Positions 1 to 5,621 of a stretch of DNA of 5,621 nt are shown in pieces. The stretch is taken from NCBI GenBank assembly GCA_945864765.1, contig CAMBDR010000346.1, positions 1-5,621 on the forward strand, read 5' to 3'. The stretch's first letter is position 1, and the number at the start of each line of letters is the position of its first letter. The notes beneath the pieces were generated by a model. The model searched no databases, was not told the origin of the DNA, and was given only the letters and a program-made list of their open reading frames with translations. This DNA comes from Janthinobacterium lividum. GTDB lineage: Bacteria > Pseudomonadota > Gammaproteobacteria > Burkholderiales > Burkholderiaceae_D. The position numbers and the translations under genes were made by a program.

Positions 1-1089
1 CATTTCAGCAGACAAGATCAAGGAACCGGGGTTCACGTAGTCTTTGCCAGCATATTTTGGCGCGGTGCCATGCGTGGCTTCAAACATCGCAACCGAGTCA
101 GAAAGATTGGCACCCGGCGCAATACCAATCCCACCCACTTGTGCTGCCAAGGCGTCGGAGATGTAATCACCATTCAAGTTAAGTGTTGCGATAACGCTAT
201 ATTCGTTAGGACGTAACAAAATCTGTTGCAAAAATGCATCAGCAATCGAATCTTTGACGATAATTTCGCGTCCGGTTTTTGGGTTCTTGAATTTGCACCA
301 TGGACCACCATCAATCAACTCGGCACCAAACTCTTTTTGCGCCAATTCATACGACCAGTCACGGAAACCACCTTCAGTGTATTTCATGATGTTACCTTTA
401 TGCACAATCGTCACCGACGGCTTGTCGTTGTCAATCGCGTACTGAATCGCTTTGCGCACCAAACGGGTAGTGCCTTCGCTCGACACGGGCTTGATGCCAA
501 TGCCTGAGGTTCCAGGGAAGCGGATTTTGGTGACGCCCATTTCTTTGGTCAGGAAGTCAATCAACTTCTTGACATTGTCCGAACCGGCCGCCCATTCGAT
601 ACCCGCATAAATATCTTCTGAATTTTCGCGGAAGATCACCATATCGGTTTTTTCCGGTTCACGCACAGGCGAAGGCACGCCCGTGAAGTAGCGCACCGGA
701 CGCAAACAGACATATAAATCAAGCTGTTGGCGCAATGCCACGTTCAAAGAACGAATCCCGCCACCCACTGGCGTGGTGAGTGGGCCTTTGATGGAGACCA
801 CATAGTCTTTTAAAACGGCCAGGGTTTCATCGGGCAACCACACATCCGGGCCGTATACTTTGGTGGATTTTTCACCGGCGTAAATTTCCATCCAACTGAT
901 TTTGCGCTTGCCGCCATAGCACTTGGCCACAGCCGCATCGACGACTTTAATCATGACCGGGCTGATATCAACCCCTGTACCATCACCCTCAATATAAGGA
1001 ATGATCGGATTATCTGCTACATTCAATGAAAAATCGTTATTGACGGTGATTTTGGTGCCGTCCGTGGGTACTTTAATGTGTTGGTACAT
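1..1089 (-). CDS. icd: NADP-dependent isocitrate dehydrogenase, 3' end cut by window edge
   Basis: Oxidatively decarboxylates isocitrate to 2-oxoglutarate with NADP+ in the cytoplasmic TCA cycle. The frame is open from ATG (1089-1087) to the left edge, giving 363 residues; E. coli Icd has 416, so about 50 C-terminal residues are missing. Visible landmarks, with E. coli equivalents recalled from the family: substrate-loop GGGIRSLNVALR at 109-120, with Ser114 matching the AceK-phosphorylated Ser113; Arg120, Arg130 and Arg154 for isocitrate; Tyr161 and Lys231 catalytic; Asp284, Asp308 and Asp312 for the metal; HGTAPKY at 340-346, whose Lys-Tyr matches the NADP-selecting Lys344-Tyr345. This points to the NADP-specific homodimeric class rather than an NAD enzyme. 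The start is supported by a GGAG Shine-Dalgarno 6 nt upstream and by the family-typical N-terminus YQHIKVP. It is divergent from rluE. Whether it is phosphorylated by an AceK cannot be told here. Confidence 0.97.
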   Translation of the reverse strand, partial: MYQHIKVPTDGTKITVNNDFSLNVADNPIIPYIEGDGTGVDISPVMIKVVDAAVAKCYGGKRKISWMEIYAGEKSTKVYGPDVWLPDETLAVLKDYVVSIKGPLTTPVGGGIRSLNVALRQQLDLYVCLRPVRYFTGVPSPVREPEKTDMVIFRENSEDIYAGIEWAAGSDNVKKLIDFLTKEMGVTKIRFPGTSGIGIKPVSSEGTTRLVRKAIQYAIDNDKPSVTIVHKGNIMKYTEGGFRDWSYELAQKEFGAELIDGGPWCKFKNPKTGREIIVKDSIADAFLQQILLRPNEYSVIATLNLNGDYISDALAAQVGGIGIAPGANLSDSVAMFEATHGTAPKYAGKDYVNPGSLILSAEM

Positions 1090-1095
1090 CGTAAT

Positions 1096-1099
1096 CTCC
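1096..1099 (-). promoter_or_regulatory. Shine-Dalgarno of icd
   Basis: On the minus strand GGAG lies 6 nt before the icd ATG. It fixes the start codon and suggests efficient translation, in contrast to rluE and murJ, which lack such a motif. Confidence 0.75.
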
Positions 1100-1155
1100 G
1101 AATTAGGGGCGGAAAAAAGACGCCGATTGCGCCTCTCAAATTTGCCATGCCGCGC

Positions 1156-1165
1156 TAGTATACTA
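1156..1165. repeat. 10-bp perfect palindrome TAGTATACTA
   Basis: The sequence is self-complementary over 10 bp and sits in the icd-rluE divergent region, about 22 bp from the rluE -35 candidate. It contains TATACT on both strands. It could be a small operator or simply a symmetric -10-like sequence; the flanking bases do not extend the symmetry. Confidence 0.35.
1157..1162 (-). promoter_or_regulatory. Possible icd -10 box (TATACT)
   Basis: On the minus strand TATACT matches the sigma-70 -10 consensus at 5 of 6 positions. It would start transcription near 1150 and give a leader of about 60 nt. No convincing -35 hexamer lies 16-18 bp upstream, so the promoter would be weak or activator-dependent if it is real. 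The box lies inside the palindrome at 1156-1165. Confidence 0.35.
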
Positions 1166-1186
1166 CTTCTATCTACGTTATAGGGC

Positions 1187-1214
1187 TTTACATGTGGATT
1201 TACTCTTCTATAAG
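1187..1214 (+). promoter_or_regulatory. Candidate sigma-70 promoter of rluE
   Basis: TTTACA (1187-1192, 5 of 6 to consensus) is followed after a 16-bp spacer by TATAAG (1209-1214, 5 of 6). Transcription would start near 1221, giving an untranslated leader of about 89 nt before the ATG at 1310. This is the best plus-strand promoter match in the icd-rluE gap. The call is by sequence match only. Confidence 0.55.
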
Positions 1215-1309
1215 ACATAAGAGATACCTGACTCACTGGCCGGACAGCGCAGAGATAAACCACTGTCAAGCCACCATCAACCCGAACTCATTCTTATTTG
1301 AAATTTATC

Positions 1310-1867
1310 ATGACCCTGATTCTGTTCAACAAGCCATGTCAAGTCATGTGCCAATTCTCAGCTCACCCAAGCCGCCCCACCTTGGCTGACCACATAAAAA
1401 TCGCGAATATTTATCCGGCCGGGCGGCTCGATGCCGATAGCGAAGGCTTGCTCTTGCTAACGGATGACGGACAATTGCAACACCGCATCAGCCACCCCGA
1501 CAAAAAACAGGACAAAACCTATTTGGTTCAGGTCGAAGGCGCTATCAACGCAGAGCATTTACAACGCTTACAACAACCACTCAATCTTGGCGACTTTATC
1601 ACACTACCCTGCCGTGCAGTGCAAATCATGCCACCCGACTGGCTTTGGCCGCGCGATCCACCGATACGCCAGCGGGCCGAACTGGCCACCAGTTGGCTGG
1701 CAATCACCTTGGCCGAGGGTAAAAATCGGCAGGTGCGGCGCATGACAGCAGCAGTTGGGCTGCCAACCTTGCGCCTGGTGCGCAGCGCAATTGGCCCATT
1801 TTCACTGACCAGCCACCCTTTATGGCCGGGCGAGTGGTGCGAAGTCAACCCCGATTCACTGATCTGA
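1310..1867 (+). CDS. rluE: 23S rRNA pseudouridine synthase, RluE type
   Basis: Isomerises a uridine of 23S rRNA to pseudouridine; in E. coli RluE acts on U2457 in the peptidyltransferase domain. From the ATG the protein has 185 residues. It shows the RsuA/RluB/E/F-family pattern: LFNKP near the N-terminus (5-9), the catalytic motif GRLDADSEG at 38-46 with the nucleophilic Asp at 41, KTYLVQVEG near residue 70, WLWPRDPPIR near 110, and the C-terminal motif GKNRQVRRMTAAVGLPTLRLVR. The WPR-PPIR block and the lack of an S4 RNA-binding domain favour RluE over RsuA, RluB or RluF. It is shorter at the N-terminus than E. coli RluE, which carries a basic extension of about 40 residues. The in-frame upstream stop is at 1256, and the only other start candidate there is TTG at 1298 (188 codons). 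No good Shine-Dalgarno precedes either start. It stands alone between icd (divergent) and rpsT (convergent). Confidence 0.9.
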   Translation: MTLILFNKPCQVMCQFSAHPSRPTLADHIKIANIYPAGRLDADSEGLLLLTDDGQLQHRISHPDKKQDKTYLVQVEGAINAEHLQRLQQPLNLGDFITLPCRAVQIMPPDWLWPRDPPIRQRAELATSWLAITLAEGKNRQVRRMTAAVGLPTLRLVRSAIGPFSLTSHPLWPGEWCEVNPDSLI

Positions 1868-1928
1868 AAACCGGATAAAAAATTCGATTTTTTTCGATTT
1901 TCTTACCTGGGTTTGGCGCACCCAAAAC

Positions 1929-1961
1929 AAAAACCCTGCGAGCTGAGCCAACAGGGTTTTT
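1929..1961. terminator. Bidirectional rho-independent terminator between rluE and rpsT
   Basis: A perfect 10-bp stem pairs AAAAACCCTG (1929-1938) with CAGGGTTTTT (1952-1961) around a 13-nt loop. On the plus strand the stem ends in a run of five T, 62 nt after the rluE stop at 1867. On the minus strand it ends in TTTTTGTTTT, 73 nt after the rpsT stop. The symmetric A and T tracts let one element end both convergent transcripts; the T tract is better in the rpsT direction. Confidence 0.88.
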
Positions 1962-2033
1962 ATACGTGCAACAACCTCGGTTGCTACACTACAGCAAAGA
2001 AAGCACCAGCAATTTACAGCAACCAAGCTGCAA

Positions 2034-2321
2034 TTAAGCTGCCACAACACCTGCGGCCGCACCCATTGCCTTCAATGCAGCAGACAAGCGGCTCTTATGA
2101 CGAGCTGCTTTGTTTTTGTGTACGATCTTTTTGTCAGCGATACGATCAATCGTGGACACAGAGTTTTGGAAGACGAGCGTTGCTGCTGCTTTATCCCCAG
2201 CCTGAATCGCCTTACGAACAGCTTTGATTGCTGTGCGCAGAGTGGAACGTTGACTGGAATTGTGAGCATTCAGTTTGACTGCTTGACGAGCGCGTTTGCG
2301 CGCTTGCGCGGTATTTGCCAT
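2034..2321 (-). CDS. rpsT: 30S ribosomal protein S20
   Basis: Primary 16S rRNA-binding protein of the small subunit, needed for early 30S assembly. It has 95 residues from the ATG at 2321-2319. The N-terminus MANTAQARKRARQ and the block IADKKIVHKNKAARHKSRLSAA near residues 60-85 are diagnostic of bS20. The protein is Lys, Arg and Ala rich, as expected for its three-helix fold. The frame stays open upstream to an ATG at 2390, but that 23-residue extension is rejected: the family starts at MAN, AGGA lies 6 nt before this ATG, and the extension would cover the presumed transcription start. It is longer than the 87-residue E. coli protein, ending in an Ala/Gly/Val tail (GAAAGVVAA). E. coli rpsT starts with UUG, which matters for its autoregulation; this copy uses ATG, so the same control should not be assumed. 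Confidence 0.97.
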   Translation of the reverse strand: MANTAQARKRARQAVKLNAHNSSQRSTLRTAIKAVRKAIQAGDKAAATLVFQNSVSTIDRIADKKIVHKNKAARHKSRLSAALKAMGAAAGVVAA

Positions 2322-2327
2322 GGAGGT

Positions 2328-2331
2328 TCCT
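2328..2331 (-). promoter_or_regulatory. Shine-Dalgarno of rpsT
   Basis: On the minus strand AGGA precedes the ATG by 6 nt (ACCTCC). It selects the start at 2321 over the in-frame ATG at 2390. Confidence 0.75.
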
Positions 2332-2392
2332 AAGTACAGTAGAAAGTCCGCAAACCTCATTGCTTGCGCGACTGAATTTTGTAAAACCACAG

Positions 2393-2421
2393 ATTATAGC
2401 GACTTTTCCCCAATCCGGCAA
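2393..2421 (-). promoter_or_regulatory. Sigma-70 promoter of rpsT
   Basis: On the minus strand TTGCCG (2421-2416, 4 of 6 to consensus) and a perfect TATAAT (2398-2393) are separated by the optimal 17 bp. Transcription would start near 2386, giving a leader of about 65 nt. A strong promoter of this kind is expected for a ribosomal protein gene. Confidence 0.75.
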
Positions 2422-2482
2422 GTACAGACTTAAATTTATCTGCAACTTGTGACTTATTTATCACTCGCATGCGGCTTGGGCT

Positions 2483-2488
2483 TATAAT
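2483..2488 (+). promoter_or_regulatory. TATAAT box immediately upstream of murJ
   Basis: A perfect -10 hexamer ends 8 nt before the murJ ATG. The best -35-like match, TTATCA (2458-2463), is 4 of 6 with a long 19-bp spacer. Transcription from this box would begin at about 2495, at or within 2 nt of the start codon. It may instead be a chance match, with the true promoter further upstream. Confidence 0.45.
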
Positions 2489-2496
2489 CTGGCCCC

Positions 2497-4050
2497 ATGA
2501 ACTTACTGAAAACCTTAGCCTCCATCTCCGGCATGACCATGTTGTCACGCATCACGGGTCTTTTGCGTGAAAGCCTGTTTGCCCATGCCGTCGGTGCCTC
2601 GGCGTATAGCGATGCCTTTATTGTCGCCTTCCGCATTCCCAATCTGTTGCGCCGCCTGTTTGCCGAAGGCGCGTTTGCACAGGCGTTTGTACCGATTTTG
2701 TCGGAATACAAAAACAAGTATGGGCATGATGACACCAAAACCCTGGTTGATCATGTCGCCAATATGTTGGTGTGGGCGACTTTACTCACCAGCCTGATAG
2801 GCATCGCCGCAACGCCGCTGTTTGTCGGCTTGATTGCAGACGGCCTGGGCAAGAAACCTGACGCGTTTCAGGCTGCCGTGGTCATGACGCGCATCATGTT
2901 TCCCTATATTTGCTGCATGAGCTTTGTGGCAATGGCGGGCGGCATACTCAATACCTGGGGCGAGTATAAAATCCCGGCGTTTACCCCGGTGTTGTTAAAC
3001 CTCTCGTTTATCGCCGCCTCGTGGTTGGTGGCACCCTATGTGCAGCAACCGGTGTATGTGATGGCGGGCGCGGTGATGGTGGGTGGCTTGCTGCAGGTCG
3101 GCATCCAGATTCCAGCCCTGATGAAAATCGGCATGCTGCCCAGACTCACCCTGACGCCCTTAACCAGCCTGGCTTGGCCTGGCGTGCGCCAGGTGCTAAA
3201 AAAGATGGGGCCGGCCTTGTTTGCGGTATCGGTCGCACAAATCAGTTTGATGATTAATACCAGCATCGCCTCGCATCTGGTCAGTGGCAGCATTTCTGCC
3301 TTGTCCTACGCCGACCGCCTGATGGAATTTCCGACCGCCTTGCTGGGTGTCGCGCTGGGCACGATTTTATTGCCCAGTCTTTCCAAAGCCAGCGTGAATG
3401 GTGACATGGTGGAATATTCATCACTGCTCGATTGGGGTTTGCGCCTGAACTTTTTGCTGGCCTTGCCCGCCGCCGTGGGCTTGGCGGTGATGGCGGAACC
3501 CTTGATCAGCACGCTGTTTCACTACGGTAAATTTGATGCACATGCGGTACAGATGGCAAAGCAGCCGCTGATTGCGTATAGCGTGGGTTTGATCGGGATT
3601 ATTCTGGTGAAAACGCTGGCCCCGGCGTTTTATGCGCGGCAAGACATCCGCACCCCGGTAAAAATTGCGATTGGTGTTTTATGCGCCACCCAGTTGATGA
3701 ATCTGGCATTCGTGCCCTGGTTGAAAGTGGCGGGTCTGGCGCTCTCAATCGGGGTGGCGGCATGCCTGAATGCCGCCTTACTGTATATTGGCTTACGGCG
3801 GCGCAAAATTTACCACCCTTGCCAAGGCTGGTTCTTCTTCTATTTCAAACTGGCTGGTGCCTTGTGTTTAATGGCAGGCACCACTTCGGTCGCCACCGAT
3901 GCCGTCAATTGGATAGAATTAGGCCAGCACCACGCCATGCTGAGGGCGGCGGCCCTGCTGGCGGTGGTGGCGGTGGGCGCGTTCACGTATTTTGCTGCGC
4001 TGTGGGTGATGGGTTTTCGTATCAACGACTTTAAACGCAGCACAAAATAA
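2497..4050 (+). CDS. murJ: Lipid II flippase MurJ (MviN), MOP superfamily
   Basis: Inner-membrane transporter that moves lipid II from the cytoplasmic to the periplasmic face for peptidoglycan synthesis. It has 517 residues, close to the 511 of E. coli, and is hydrophobic throughout, as expected for the family's 14 membrane helices. Family residues shown important in E. coli MurJ are present: Ser17, Arg18, Arg24, Asp39, Asn49, Arg52, Glu57, and Arg274 in YADRLMEFP (E. coli Arg270). Other conserved blocks are IPNLLRRLFAEGAFAQAFVPILSEYK (47-72), GVALGTILLPSLSK, LIAYSVGLIGIILVK and RQDIRTPVKIAIG. The ATG at 2497 is chosen because MNLLKTLASISGMTMLSR aligns directly with the E. coli N-terminus and keeps Arg18 and Arg24 at their usual positions. 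No Shine-Dalgarno precedes it; the upstream bases are CTGGCCCC. It is divergent from rpsT and convergent with uup, so it is probably monocistronic. Confidence 0.97.
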   Translation: MNLLKTLASISGMTMLSRITGLLRESLFAHAVGASAYSDAFIVAFRIPNLLRRLFAEGAFAQAFVPILSEYKNKYGHDDTKTLVDHVANMLVWATLLTSLIGIAATPLFVGLIADGLGKKPDAFQAAVVMTRIMFPYICCMSFVAMAGGILNTWGEYKIPAFTPVLLNLSFIAASWLVAPYVQQPVYVMAGAVMVGGLLQVGIQIPALMKIGMLPRLTLTPLTSLAWPGVRQVLKKMGPALFAVSVAQISLMINTSIASHLVSGSISALSYADRLMEFPTALLGVALGTILLPSLSKASVNGDMVEYSSLLDWGLRLNFLLALPAAVGLAVMAEPLISTLFHYGKFDAHAVQMAKQPLIAYSVGLIGIILVKTLAPAFYARQDIRTPVKIAIGVLCATQLMNLAFVPWLKVAGLALSIGVAACLNAALLYIGLRRRKIYHPCQGWFFFYFKLAGALCLMAGTTSVATDAVNWIELGQHHAMLRAAALLAVVAVGAFTYFAALWVMGFRINDFKRSTK

Positions 4051-4065
4051 GCTGCAATGCGCTTA
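4048..4065. other. Short hairpin spanning both stop codons of murJ and uup
   Basis: TAAGC (4048-4052) pairs with GCTTA (4061-4065), and GC/GC at 4054-4055 and 4059-4060 extends the stem past a one-base bulge to a 3-nt loop. The outer bases are the two convergent stop codons, which are complementary simply because both are TAA. No T tract follows on either strand, so this is at most a weak, non-canonical end signal. The convergent ends are only 12 bp apart. Confidence 0.25.
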
Positions 4066-5621
4066 CCCGCGCGCCTCAATCGTTTCCCAACGCTCCAGTG
4101 CTTCCATCAATAATTGATCGATTTCGCTGTTGCGTTGGTTCAGCCGCTTCACTTCTGCCACTTTTTCTTTGTAGATATTCGGATCGGCAAGGATTGCGGC
4201 AATCGCCGATTGCTCATCTTCCAGCTTGGCGATCAGCTTGGGCAGTTCATCCAACTCGCGCTGCTCTTTATTGCTGAGCTTACGCTTTGCAACGGCGGGC
4301 GCGGATACAGGTGCGGCCGCAGGTGCAGATGCAACCGCTGCCGCAGACGCGGAAGATTTCACAGGCAAGGCATCCTTACCCGCCTTGGCAACGCTGGCAC
4401 GGGTACGCTCCCAGTCGCTATAACCGCCGACGTATTCACGCCACAAGCCATCGCCCTCAGCCACAATCACTTGCGTCACCACGTTATCAAGGAAGATACG
4501 GTCATGGCTGACCAAAAACACCGTGCCTTCATAATCTTCCAGCAATTCTTCCAGCAATTCCAGCGTATCGATATCCAAATCATTGGTCGGTTCATCCAGC
4601 ACCAGCACGTTGGCGGGTTTGGCAAACAGGCGCGCCAGCAACAGGCGATTGCGCTCGCCACCCGAAAGCGACTTCACGGGTGAACGCGCGCGTTCGGGTG
4701 CGAACAAAAAGTCGCCCAAATACGTCATCACATGTTTGCGCTGACCGTTGATTTCAACCCAATCGCTACCCGGCGCAATGGTATCGAGCAAACTGGCTTC
4801 TTCATTCAATTGCTCGCGCATTTGATCGAAATACGCCACTTGCAATTTAGTGCCCAGCTTGATGCTACCGCTATCGGCAGCATGTTCACCCAAAATTAAT
4901 TTGAGCAAGGTGGTTTTACCAGCCCCGTTGGCACCGATCAAACCGACTTTATCGCCCCGGATGATGATATCGCTAAAGTCTTTGACCACCACTTTATCGC
5001 CATAGCGTTTGCAGACGTTTTCCAACTCGGCCACGATTTTGCCGGAACGCTCGCCCGCTGCCAGTTCCAGATTAACCCGGCCCTGACGGTCGCGCCGCTC
5101 GGCACGCCGATCACGCAGCGCTTCCAAACGCCGTACCCGGCCTTCGTCGCGAGTGCGGCGCGCTTGCACGCCTTTGCGGATCCAGACTTCTTCTTGCGCC
5201 AGAAATTTATCAAATTTGGCATTTTCCACCGCTTCGTTTTCCAGCAATTCTTGCTTGCGCGCCTGATAGGTGGTGAAATTACCGGGAAAGGACAATAAAC
5301 GACCACGATCCAGTTCAATGATGCGGGTGGCCACCTGATCCAAAAAGCGCCGATCATGGGTAATAAACAAGACACTGCCGCGATATTCGCGCATCAATTC
5401 TTCCAGCCAAATAATCGAGCTAAAGTCCAGATGGTTGGTCGGCTCATCCAGCAACAGCACGTCGGGCGCACTCACCAGAGCGCAGGCCAGTGCGACCCGT
5501 TTTTTCATCCCGCCGGATAAACTCCCCATCAGTGAAGTACCGCGCAAATTCAGGCGGTTCAGGGTGTTTTCGACCTTATGCGACAATTGCCAGGCGTCGG
5601 CGGCGTCCAGCCGCACTTGAA
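4063..5621 (-). CDS. uup: ABC-F family ATPase Uup, 5' end cut by window edge
   Basis: Soluble ABC-F protein with two nucleotide-binding domains and no membrane segment. Uup in E. coli is linked to ribosome function and to precise excision of transposons. The visible 518 residues lack the start and first Walker A; E. coli Uup has 635, so about 120 are missing. Numbering from the GTG codon at 5616: first signature LSGGMKKR (33-40), Walker B LLLDEP with HLD (54-64), switch His87; the charged inter-domain linker that contacts P-site tRNA in ABC-F proteins (about 110-185, very Arg rich); second Walker A GANGAGKTT (228-236), signature LSGGE (317-321), Walker B VLVLDEPTNDLD (337-348), switch His371; an Ala/Pro/Ser spacer (421-443); and a C-terminal coiled coil (447-515). 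That coiled coil, with KLSNKEQRELDELPKLI and the ending ERWE, identifies Uup rather than EttA, YbiT or YheS. The internal GTG is not taken as the start, because the frame continues to the window edge and the first Walker A must lie upstream. Confidence 0.96.
   Translation of the reverse strand, partial: QVRLDAADAWQLSHKVENTLNRLNLRGTSLMGSLSGGMKKRVALACALVSAPDVLLLDEPTNHLDFSSIIWLEELMREYRGSVLFITHDRRFLDQVATRIIELDRGRLLSFPGNFTTYQARKQELLENEAVENAKFDKFLAQEEVWIRKGVQARRTRDEGRVRRLEALRDRRAERRDRQGRVNLELAAGERSGKIVAELENVCKRYGDKVVVKDFSDIIIRGDKVGLIGANGAGKTTLLKLILGEHAADSGSIKLGTKLQVAYFDQMREQLNEEASLLDTIAPGSDWVEINGQRKHVMTYLGDFLFAPERARSPVKSLSGGERNRLLLARLFAKPANVLVLDEPTNDLDIDTLELLEELLEDYEGTVFLVSHDRIFLDNVVTQVIVAEGDGLWREYVGGYSDWERTRASVAKAGKDALPVKSSASAAAVASAPAAAPVSAPAVAKRKLSNKEQRELDELPKLIAKLEDEQSAIAAILADPNIYKEKVAEVKRLNQRNSEIDQLLMEALERWETIEARG

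Noticed and set aside
226..507. Plus-strand 93-codon frame inside icd
   Set aside because: It is an antisense shadow of icd, whose own minus-strand frame is unbroken and strongly conserved.
1108..1124. Possible GGCG/CGCC hairpin in the icd leader as a riboswitch or attenuator
   Set aside because: The stem is only 4 bp with a 9-nt loop, there is no alternative structure that sequesters the Shine-Dalgarno, and the leader is too short for a known riboswitch class.
1192..1389. Plus-strand 65-codon reading frame starting in the icd-rluE gap
   Set aside because: It overlaps the start of rluE in another frame, would place its start before the best predicted rluE transcription start, and the translation resembles no family I recognise.
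1880..1902. Tandem TTCGATTTT repeat after rluE
   Set aside because: Two AT-rich copies only, in a low-complexity stretch; nothing indicates a repeat family, attachment site or origin element.
1908..1924. TGGGT/ACCCA hairpin after rluE as a second terminator
   Set aside because: The stem is 5 bp with no T tract on either strand, and the strong hairpin at 1929-1961 lies just beyond it.
2322..2390. 23-residue N-terminal extension of rpsT from an upstream ATG
   Set aside because: The S20 family begins at MAN, the Shine-Dalgarno serves the inner ATG, and the predicted transcription start near 2386 lies inside the extension.
4114..4683. Plus-strand 189-codon frame antisense to uup
   Set aside because: Despite its length it is the complement of the well-conserved Uup coiled coil, Ala/Pro spacer and second ATPase domain. 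Its His/Gln/Phe/Arg-rich composition is typical of an antisense reading.
1..5621. Search for an undescribed system, mobile element, CRISPR array or structured RNA
   Set aside because: Nearly all of the window is taken up by five well-known housekeeping genes. The gaps (220, 166, 175 and 12 bp) are accounted for by promoters and a terminator, and no transposase, integrase, tRNA or regularly spaced repeat is visible.

Overview
This window is an ordinary chromosomal housekeeping segment, most likely from a betaproteobacterium of moderate GC content. That assignment rests on my recollection of how the Icd, S20 and MurJ proteins look in that class and on the compact divergent and convergent layout. 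No search was run, so the family or genus is left open. I see no mobile element, CRISPR array, prophage gene, tRNA or rRNA, and no gap over 300 bases without a gene.

The layout is five genes on strictly alternating strands. (1) icd, NADP-dependent isocitrate dehydrogenase, minus strand, enters from the left edge and lacks its C-terminal ~50 residues. (2) rluE, 23S rRNA pseudouridine synthase, plus strand, is divergent from icd across a 220-bp promoter region. (3) rpsT, ribosomal protein S20, minus strand, is convergent with rluE; the 166-bp gap holds a clear bidirectional terminator hairpin. (4) murJ, lipid II flippase, plus strand, is divergent from rpsT across a 175-bp region with a strong rpsT promoter and a TATAAT box unusually close to the murJ start codon. 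(5) uup, an ABC-F ATPase, minus strand, is convergent with murJ with only 12 bp between the stop codons, and runs off the right edge before its N-terminal ~120 residues.

Because the strands alternate, no two genes can share an operon here and each must be transcribed from its own promoter. Three of the five genes serve the ribosome: rluE modifies 23S rRNA, rpsT is a 30S protein, and Uup belongs to the ribosome-associated ABC-F family. The other two serve the TCA cycle (icd) and peptidoglycan precursor export (murJ). I did not find an undescribed system. The points most worth a second look are the possibly leaderless murJ transcript, the short N-terminus and weak initiation signal of rluE, and the symmetric sequence elements in the intergenic regions.
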